Shown piece by piece: positions 14,965 through 20,114 of a DNA stretch of 20,114 bases. A model generated the notes under the pieces. That model ran no database searches. It was not told the origin of the DNA and saw only the letters and a program-made list of their open reading frames with translations. Source of the DNA: JBLHLB01 sp047618505 (GTDB lineage: Bacteria; Planctomycetota; UBA1135; GCA-002686595); NCBI GenBank assembly GCA_047618505.1, contig JBLHLB010000037.1:1-20114 (forward strand). Reading direction: 5' to 3'. Each line of letters opens with the position of its first letter. Position 1 is the first letter of the stretch. Both the position numbers and the translations under genes were made by a program.

Positions 14965-15684
14965 CTACTCATTGGGTCGTTTTTGCAGTTCCACGCTGGC
15001 CAGTCCAGCAACAGCCAGAATAGAGCCTGCGACTTGGTCACCGAGGGCGACGGAGCCGGCCCTGTTGAAGTGCACGTTGACCGGCTGCTGCAGGGCTTCC
15101 ATCTGCGGTTCCATGAAGGAGTAGAGATCGTTCACCGTGATGTCGAAATCGGCCATGATCCCAAGGGCAATGGAGTTGTATTTACGGACATCTTCAGGGG
15201 TGCGCAGCGGGCGCAGTTCGCCGTCGGGAATAGGTGTTGTGGTCCCGAAGATAAGCCGTGCTTCACTGGCCACAAGCTGTTCGGTGATTGCCCGCAGCTG
15301 CTCCCCATAGACATCTGGCTCTGCCTGTCGAGCGTGGTTTGGATTGTTGGAGTTTTTACCCGTCTCGGGGTCGACATGCTTCAGGTCGTGCAGACCGAAG
15401 TTGAAATGAATCACATCCCAATCGGCCCCATCGAGTTCCAGCCAACGCGCAACATTCGCCACACCATACGTGGTTCCCGCGCAGTTTTCCGCCCCCCCGT
15501 TTGCCCGCATTGGCCGCACAACCTGCGCCAGTGTCCCCAGGGATTCACGCACCTGGGGTGTGTACCCGATAGAAATCGAATCGCCCAGAATTAGGACATG
15601 CAGAGGCGATTCAAGGGGCGGAGGAGTCGGCGTATTTGACTGACATCCGACGAGCAGCAGGGAAAACAGGGCAATGATCTTCAT
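14965..15684 (-). CDS. SGNH/GDSL-hydrolase lipoprotein
   Basis: A 239-residue extracytoplasmic hydrolase, probably an esterase acting on acylated sugars or lipids. The start at 15684 gives a short lipoprotein signal MKIIALFSLLLVGC with Cys14; the longer frame to 15741 adds a polar stretch with no signal and is rejected. Block I is GDSISIG with nucleophile Ser36, block II Gly lies near 63-64 (ANGGAENCAG), block III is NFGLHDLKH at 95-103, and block V is NVHFN with His205. The HFNFGLHDLKH pattern matches planctomycete SGNH proteins often annotated as GDSL-like lipases. The gene starts 38 bp after the TPR-like gene stop, so they are probably cotranscribed. Substrate not predictable. Confidence 0.88.
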   Translation of the reverse strand: MKIIALFSLLLVGCQSNTPTPPPLESPLHVLILGDSISIGYTPQVRESLGTLAQVVRPMRANGGAENCAGTTYGVANVARWLELDGADWDVIHFNFGLHDLKHVDPETGKNSNNPNHARQAEPDVYGEQLRAITEQLVASEARLIFGTTTPIPDGELRPLRTPEDVRKYNSIALGIMADFDITVNDLYSFMEPQMEALQQPVNVHFNRAGSVALGDQVAGSILAVAGLASVELQKRPNE

Positions 15685-15722
15685 AGACCAGCTATAGCGA
15701 TGCGGTTCACGGCACAGCTTGT

Positions 15723-16631
15723 TCAAGTGCCCTGTATCCATCCGGCGCTTGGGTTACTCACCTTCGCTAGTTCGTCCTCGAACCACTTCAAAAGATCGTC
15801 GTCGCCAAATTCGTCGGAGAGGGCGCGGGCGTTAAGGATGGCCAGTTGGTGTGCTTCGGCGTTGCCTTGCTTGGCGCAAGCCTCCGCAATGGTGAGGTAG
15901 ATGAAGGCCTGGTCAACCTTCTGCCCGCCGTTATCGGCGATGGTCTTCAGCCCGCGTTCCGCGAAGGCCAGGGCTTCCCTATGGCGTCCGAGGGAGTTGT
16001 GGACGAGGGCCAGAAGGTAGTCGGCGCGCTCGTGCTGAGTCCATTCACCGACGCGCAGCCAGTACTTACGGGCAGCCTGTGCAGCACGCTCCATTAGCTC
16101 GGATTGCAGTTCGTCACGATCCTTCGCATGAAGTAAAGCAGAGGCGATGTTGTTCGAGGCGACAGCTGTGGCTTGTTCGGCTCCATGACCTTCCCCCAGG
16201 GAGTCGGAGGATTCCAGGCACGCGTAGTAGAGTGCCGCCGATTCTCCCCACTGCTTCTCGTGGGACTTGCCCTGGGCAACCTGTAGACGCACTTGGATTT
16301 CTCCGACAGTCCCGTCGCCTAGCTCCGCTTCCGCTGCCGCTGCGGCCGATTGATCGCCGGCTAGGTGGCGTGCGACAGCGAGGTGTAGCAAGGGCGACTT
16401 GGAGCTTCCTTCGGTCAACTTGCCGAAGGCGGATTCGCAAGCGCGCAGGGCCCGCGCCCGGTCCGCTCCATGGTCGCCGATCGCATGATTGACCAGGTGC
16501 ATGAACGCCGCGACGCCCTCGGGATCCGTGCCCTCGAGTAACTCGATGCCTTCCTCGAGCTCTGTCGCAACCGCTTCGGTCTCGACCTCGTGCCGAGCCC
16601 AGCTCTTCTCGATCAACTGCTTGAGATTCAT
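15723..16631 (-). CDS. TPR-like helical-repeat protein
   Basis: A 302-residue, acidic, Ala/Glu-rich cytoplasmic protein with no signal peptide or membrane segment. Helix pairs with TPR spacing can be seen, best near 122-165 (HEKQWGESAALYYACLESSD), 165-210 (ASNNIASALLHAKDRDELQ) and 200-290 (LLALVHNSLGRHREALAFAERGL followed by a second unit). Such repeats bind other proteins; no catalytic motif is present. ATG start. It lies 107 bp after the cupin gene and 38 bp before the SGNH hydrolase, on the same strand, which suggests one transcript. Specific role unknown. Confidence 0.75.
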   Translation of the reverse strand: MNLKQLIEKSWARHEVETEAVATELEEGIELLEGTDPEGVAAFMHLVNHAIGDHGADRARALRACESAFGKLTEGSSKSPLLHLAVARHLAGDQSAAAAAEAELGDGTVGEIQVRLQVAQGKSHEKQWGESAALYYACLESSDSLGEGHGAEQATAVASNNIASALLHAKDRDELQSELMERAAQAARKYWLRVGEWTQHERADYLLALVHNSLGRHREALAFAERGLKTIADNGGQKVDQAFIYLTIAEACAKQGNAEAHQLAILNARALSDEFGDDDLLKWFEDELAKVSNPSAGWIQGT

Positions 16632-16696
16632 GGCGAGAGCCTACCGAACAGCCCGCCTTGCGCTAAGTGGACATTTGGTGACGATTGCCCGAATCT

Positions 16697-16765
16697 TTGA
16701 GGATCGCTTCGCTCGTGACTTGAGGGCGGCTTCGCTTGTTACTTGAGGACCGCTGCGCTTGATGC
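16697..16765. repeat. Three 23-bp imperfect tandem repeats
   Basis: Units at 16697-16719, 16720-16742 and 16743-16765 share the pattern TTGAGG-N3-GCTTCGCTYGT-like with a few changes each. The array covers the last codons and stop of the cupin gene; the stop codon (16739-16741) lies in the middle unit, so the C-terminal SSAAVLK-type end is a product of the repeat. Confidence 0.7.
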
Positions 16766-17650
16766 GGCAGCGTGGAACGGGAGCGCGGAGCCGCCGGTGA
16801 GTTTCAGTTTTTCGTTGATGGCGCGCAGGTGGTGATCGAGACCAATTTCACTGTTGGGGACGAATCCGGGCACGGAGATGACCTGGACCAAGGCGCCCCC
16901 AATCCCGCGGTGCATCGTCCCGCGGGGCAGGTAAACCAGGTCGCCAACCCGCAACGTTCGCGATTGGATTAGGCCATTCGCCTGTTCAGCCGTCAGGTCT
17001 TCGCCTTCGATTAAGTCCACGGACTCCGAGGTCAATACACGAGAATCGATGGATGCCATCTGCACCAGATAGAGCTCATCGAAACCCCCTTCGATGGGGT
17101 GGTAGTGCGAAAAGGAGTCGGTTATACGTACGCGGTGCGCGTTAAGGGCGTGCAAGACATAGGGCCCCTTCTCCTTCAGCCAGGTCAGAAGGATGCGGCG
17201 ATAGGCACCGGTCTCCTCGGCGCAGCCACCCAGGGTGTCGGTGATCAGGGGATCCCAATCGGGGCGGATGTTGGCTGGTAAGCCGGCTGGGATGTCGCTG
17301 GGGATCTGGAAGGCAAGTAGGTCGATCCGGGTCTCATCAGGCGCCTGCCATGTCTCGCCGGCAGGCAGCAATAGAATGTCACCAACAGTCGGTTCCACTT
17401 CGCGCTCAAGGGGCCCTTGAACGAAGAGCACGCGGTTTTCGACCGAAGCTTCAAGCTCCACACAGGCAGGGTGCCAGGCGATGTCATAGCCCGGATTCGC
17501 ACCCGCAAAGGCGCCACGCAAAGTATCGAACTCCGCACTAGTCTCAGGCCCAAGTTGGGCAATCTGAATCACGGAGGACTGTGTTGCCCGCGGACCACAG
17601 CCAGCCAAGGACAGGAACAGAACAGGGACGAGTGCGTGGAATTGTTTCAT
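16739..17650 (-). CDS. Double-cupin lipoprotein
   Basis: A 303-residue envelope protein. The signal peptide ends in a lipobox LSLAGC with Cys18. Two cupin-like halves can be seen. The first (about 40-120) keeps only the VGDILLLPAGETWQ turn and lacks metal His residues. The second (about 165-265) has SHYHPIEGGFDELYLV with His182, His184 and Glu192, then LRVGDLVYLPRGTMHRG with His247, the full metal-binding set of a functional cupin. Such proteins may be dioxygenases, isomerases or sugar binders; the sequence does not decide. The gene lies 82 bp after the squalene/phytoene-synthase-like gene and 107 bp before the TPR-like gene. Its 3' end is formed by a 23-bp tandem repeat. Confidence 0.78.
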   Translation of the reverse strand: MKQFHALVPVLFLSLAGCGPRATQSSVIQIAQLGPETSAEFDTLRGAFAGANPGYDIAWHPACVELEASVENRVLFVQGPLEREVEPTVGDILLLPAGETWQAPDETRIDLLAFQIPSDIPAGLPANIRPDWDPLITDTLGGCAEETGAYRRILLTWLKEKGPYVLHALNAHRVRITDSFSHYHPIEGGFDELYLVQMASIDSRVLTSESVDLIEGEDLTAEQANGLIQSRTLRVGDLVYLPRGTMHRGIGGALVQVISVPGFVPNSEIGLDHHLRAINEKLKLTGGSALPFHAAASSAAVLK

Positions 17651-17732
17651 TGCATTGCGCGGTCAGCAGGACTGCATCCACGTTGAGGATTCGGTATCGG
17701 CGGCAGGGAACCTGGTGGCGTGCCGCCGAACC

Positions 17733-18617
17733 CTAATACGGTGATTCACGTGGACCAAGGGTAGAGGCTGCGCAGGCCCACAGGCGCATCTTGCCGCCCT
17801 TGGCAGGGCGGGCTTTCCCACTCATTTCAGCGACCTCGAGGCCAGACAGTTCCGCGCTGAACCAACGCAGTACAAACCCCAGCTGGCGGCCGCGCCAATG
17901 CCCCAGAGAATGGCACAGGGGCCAGCCCTTGGCTAATTCGGCGCGGGCCTCATGGATGGCTCGTTGGAACAACAGTGCAACCCCCTCTCCGCCATCCTGG
18001 GCAACCAACGCCCAGGCGTTAACTCGCGCTTCGGCGAGCTCCTCGGCGGAAAAGACAAGTCGTCCCTTTGACTCCAGCAATTCGCGACCCTTTCCCAAGC
18101 TCACGGCCCGTTCGAACCCATTCGCAATGGACTGTGCCAGGAGTTGTTCCCGTTCTCCATCAAGCCCAAGGACGGCCAGGAGCGCAAGGGCCTCTGGATG
18201 GGCTGTCTTCGATTGCATGGCGCGAATTTCCGCTCGGGAGGCGAAGGCCATGACGTGGGCGTCACGCTCCAGGGCTTCCACGCGGCCACGCATCGCCAGC
18301 AGCGATAACCCAAAGCGCGGAATCACCCAGGCTAGGGCAACGGCCATCGCGCTGCGGGCCGTCCCCGCTTCCGCTTCACGCAAGGTGGACAAGAGCTCAT
18401 CCCGTGAACGGCGAAGGGGCAACTCATCCGCTCCTACAGCGAGTAGCTGTCGCGACAGGAGATGCCAGGCCAGGACAACCCCCAGTCCATCGGCCAACTC
18501 CCGGCCCAATAGGCGCCTTGCCCAGGCCCAGCGGGCCAAGGTCTCCGCTAGGTGGAGGTGGATTGCGCGGAGTGCCCCATCCCGGGAGGGAGCGGGCGGA
18601 TCGAGTAGGGGGTGCAC
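17733..18617 (-). CDS. Squalene/phytoene-synthase-like protein lacking Asp motifs
   Basis: A 294-residue all-helical protein that follows the layout of head-to-head prenyl synthases. Residues about 22-65 match the first conserved helices, 110-152 match the G-x-E-x-D ... EL-x-x-Y ... VLG region (GRVEALERDAHVMAF, then AVLGLDGE), and 163-197 match the second signature (IANGFERAVSLGKGRELLESKGRLVFSAEELAEA, against NILRDV-ED-GR-YLP-EEL). In both places the metal-binding aspartates are missing: R-L-ADDIVDE is R-QLLAVGADE here, and the second D-x-x-ED has no Asp. It probably cannot make squalene or phytoene in the usual way. Start is GTG at 18615-18617. It diverges from the cytochrome c'-like gene with a 53-bp gap. 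The assignment rests on pattern alignment by eye. Confidence 0.6.
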   Translation of the reverse strand: MHPLLDPPAPSRDGALRAIHLHLAETLARWAWARRLLGRELADGLGVVLAWHLLSRQLLAVGADELPLRRSRDELLSTLREAEAGTARSAMAVALAWVIPRFGLSLLAMRGRVEALERDAHVMAFASRAEIRAMQSKTAHPEALALLAVLGLDGEREQLLAQSIANGFERAVSLGKGRELLESKGRLVFSAEELAEARVNAWALVAQDGGEGVALLFQRAIHEARAELAKGWPLCHSLGHWRGRQLGFVLRWFSAELSGLEVAEMSGKARPAKGGKMRLWACAASTLGPRESPY

Positions 18618-18644
18618 GCCCTATGTTTGCCATACTCCGGTCCT

Positions 18645-18654
18645 CCCCCCCCCC
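18645..18654. repeat. Ten-base C homopolymer before cytochrome c' gene
   Basis: A run of ten C residues sits 16 bp upstream of the ATG at 18671, within the 53-bp divergent intergenic region. Such runs are prone to length change. Confidence 0.9.
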
Positions 18655-18670
18655 GATTCCCCGTCATTCC

Positions 18671-19099
18671 ATGTCGCGTCCCCGTCCTCTCACCCTGTCG
18701 CTGCTGCTCTCGCTAGGGCTTGGGCTTGCGATGGCCTGCGACATTGAGGATCCGCCGCCGAGCCTGCGCTTGCAGATGTTTAAGGTCGATGCCTCGATGA
18801 AGGTCATCACAGGTTCCTTTGGGCACACGAGCACCTATCCCAAGGTCGCTGAGAACGCGCGGCTGATCGCCAACTTTGCCGTGGACCCCGCCTTTAGGCG
18901 CTACGAGGGAAAGCCGAGCTACACCCTCCGCCCGGAAGACCTCGAGACCTTCCGGGCCTTCCAGGTGGACCTGCGGGATAGGGCTGAGGCCCTGGAGACG
19001 GCGGCCCTCGCCGTAGACGAGGCCGGCGTGCGCGCAGCCACGACCCAGCTCCAATCCCTGTGCACGACCTGCCACGGGAAGTTCCGCCCCGGGCTCTAG
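18671..19099 (+). CDS. Cytochrome c'-like haem protein
   Basis: A 142-residue exported protein. The N-terminus is a signal peptide (hydrophobic 8-21) ending at AMAC with Cys23, an imperfect lipobox, so it is either a lipoprotein or cleaved nearby. The body is helical (VAENARLIANFAVDP at 59-73, LETFRAFQVDLRDRAEAL at 91-108, AGVRAATTQLQSL at 118-130) and the C-terminus has the single haem site CTTCHGKFR with Cys131, Cys134 and His135. A C-terminal CxxCH after a four-helix bundle is the mark of cytochrome c'. Roles in the family include gas binding (NO) and electron transfer. The start at 18671 is chosen because it begins the signal peptide; the frame is open further upstream without support. 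Confidence 0.85.
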   Translation: MSRPRPLTLSLLLSLGLGLAMACDIEDPPPSLRLQMFKVDASMKVITGSFGHTSTYPKVAENARLIANFAVDPAFRRYEGKPSYTLRPEDLETFRAFQVDLRDRAEALETAALAVDEAGVRAATTQLQSLCTTCHGKFRPGL

Positions 19100-19109
19100 C
19101 AGATCGCCC

Positions 19110-19260
19110 GAAAAACAGCGGCTGCCCTCTGGGCTTTCCGCTGGGGCCAACGAATCGTCTGGTTCTGTTGCCAGAACCACCCGTTCAGGAACAGCTAGGC
19201 GGGGAACCTGCCGCCTTGCCAGGCGACCCCGGGAGACCAATTGGGTAGCGGCTGTTTTTC
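19110..19260 (+). ncRNA. Candidate structured RNA bounded by 18-bp inverted arms
   Basis: GAAAAACAGCGGCTGCCC (19110-19127) pairs with GGGTAGCGGCTGTTTTTC (19243-19260) over 18 positions with a single G-G mismatch and one G-U pair. CTCTAGCAG (19093-19101) and CTGCTAGGG (19267-19275) can extend the helix. Inside are perfect hairpins TGGTTCTG-TTGC-CAGAACCA (19160-19179) and AGGCGG-8 nt-CCGCCT (19197-19216). A competing hairpin CAGCGG/CCGCTG (19116-19143) shares the left arm, so a switch is possible. It lies between the cytochrome c' stop and deoB, 43 bp before the deoB ATG. I match it to no known riboswitch. A small non-autonomous mobile element with terminal repeats is the main alternative, though no target duplication is seen. 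Confidence 0.4.
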
Positions 19261-19303
19261 AACGGACTGCTAGGGAAGGGCGGCGGTCGGCTAGACTGTG
19301 CCC

Positions 19304-20114
19304 ATGCGAAGGGTCTTCTTGATTGTGCTCGACTCCCTTGGGGTCGGAGCCATGCCAGACGCCGCCGAATTCGGTGATGAAGGCGCCCACACCTTGGATC
19401 ACTTGGTGGAAGCTGGAGGTGGGCTAGATGCACCGCGACTGGTTGAACTGGGACTTGGCAATGTTCCCGGTGTGACGGCTGTTCCATCGGTTGCGACTCC
19501 AGCTGCAAGCGTCGGCCGCCTCACGGAGCGCTCCGTCGGCAAGGACACATCCACCGGGCATTGGGAAATGGGCGGGATCATCTTGAGCGAGGCTTTCCCC
19601 GTGTTCCCCGATGGATTTCCCCAGGACTTCATCGACGAGTTCGTGGCGCGCGCGGAGCTACCTGGTGTGCTCTGCAACCTGCCGGCTTCTGGCACGGAAG
19701 TGATCAAGAGGCTGGGGCAGGAACACCTCGATAGCGGTATGCCGATCGTCTACACCTCGGCTGATAGCGTTTTTCAGATTGCAGCGCACCAGGAGCATTT
19801 CGGACTTGAGCGGCTCTATCACATCTGCGAAATCGCACGCGAGCTACTGAAGCCTAAGGGGGTCGGTCGCATCATCGCACGACCGTTCATTGGCGAAGTC
19901 GGGTCCTTCACACGCACTTACGACAGGCGCGATTACTCTCTTGAGCCGCCCATGGACACATCCTTGGATCGCCTCGTGAAAGCGGGCGTGCCGGTCGTCG
20001 GCGTCGGCAAGATCTCCGACATTTTCGCCGGGCGTGGCGTCTCCCGTGATGTGCATACTGAGGGCAATCGCGATGGCATGGCGGCGACCCTGCGGGAAGC
20101 TCGTAGCCTCGAGC
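19304..20114 (+). CDS. deoB: Phosphopentomutase, N-terminal part (runs off window)
   Basis: The enzyme interconverts ribose-1-phosphate (or the deoxy sugar) and ribose-5-phosphate, linking nucleoside breakdown to the pentose phosphate pathway. The visible 270 residues contain the alkaline-phosphatase-fold motifs: VLDSLGVGAMPDA with metal-binding Asp10, GKDTSTGHWEMGG at 80-91 with the phosphorylatable Thr82/Thr84 region, YTSADSVFQIAAHQE at 150-164, GRIIARPFIG at 188-197, and the GNRDGM region at 254-259. About 390-400 residues are usual, so roughly a third lies beyond the window. ATG at 19304 begins exactly at the conserved MRRVFLIVLDSLGVGAMPD start; no Shine-Dalgarno. It follows a region able to form a long RNA helix. 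Confidence 0.95.
   Translation, partial: MRRVFLIVLDSLGVGAMPDAAEFGDEGAHTLDHLVEAGGGLDAPRLVELGLGNVPGVTAVPSVATPAASVGRLTERSVGKDTSTGHWEMGGIILSEAFPVFPDGFPQDFIDEFVARAELPGVLCNLPASGTEVIKRLGQEHLDSGMPIVYTSADSVFQIAAHQEHFGLERLYHICEIARELLKPKGVGRIIARPFIGEVGSFTRTYDRRDYSLEPPMDTSLDRLVKAGVPVVGVGKISDIFAGRGVSRDVHTEGNRDGMAATLREARSLE

Noticed and set aside
15685..15741. Longer N-terminus for the SGNH hydrolase
   Set aside because: The extra 19 residues are polar and would bury the lipoprotein signal; they also overlap the end of the TPR-like gene.
17791..18747. Plus-strand frame of 318 codons
   Set aside because: Antisense to the prenyl-synthase-like gene and overlapping the cytochrome gene start; very Ser/Arg/Pro-rich, typical of a shadow frame.
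19100..19303. Known riboswitch (purine, cobalamin) or 6S/SRP/RNase P RNA before deoB
   Set aside because: None of the conserved core sequences I know for these classes is present; only the fold-like symmetry remains.
1..20114. CRISPR array, tRNA or rRNA genes
   Set aside because: No regularly spaced direct repeats with unique spacers, and no tRNA or rRNA signature sequences were seen on either strand.

Overview
The window looks like part of a Planctomycetota chromosome, most likely from a marine lineage related to the Poly30/Saltatorellus group. This rests on three things: a beta-helix protein remnant and a secreted protein that both carry C-terminal domains I recognise from such genomes, a calcium-loop-like motif of the kind common there, and the near absence of Shine-Dalgarno sequences before confident genes. 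The taxonomic call is inference from protein style, not from a marker gene.

Layout. Positions 1-1011 hold an IS5-family insertion sequence whose transposase frame is intact but whose upstream terminal repeat is not found. Next is a membrane-bound hybrid histidine kinase with a CHASE sensor (1099-3279, minus). A small plus-strand ORF (3330-3668) diverges from it. Positions 3824-5302 are a decayed patch: the frameshifted 3' part of a beta-helix gene joined directly to a second, nonsense-riddled fragment of the same kind of IS, which still carries its left terminal repeat.

From 13338 down to 5314 the minus strand carries a co-directional series. In order of transcription it is a possible 49-residue membrane peptide, a SAM methyltransferase, a DUF692/MNIO-type iron oxygenase, its overlapping partner gene, a long transketolase, an MltA lytic transglycosylase and an overlapping two-lobed aspartyl-protease-like lipoprotein. 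The methyltransferase-MNIO-partner trio resembles peptide-modifying clusters and is the best candidate for an undescribed system here.

A secreted protein with a clear terminator follows (13690-14823, plus). A second minus-strand series (18617 to 14965) encodes a squalene/phytoene-synthase-like protein without its aspartate motifs, a double-cupin lipoprotein, a TPR-like helical protein and an SGNH-hydrolase lipoprotein. The right end holds a cytochrome c'-like protein and the start of phosphopentomutase deoB, both plus strand. Between them lies a 151-bp segment bounded by 18-bp inverted arms with hairpins inside, a candidate structured RNA or small non-autonomous element.
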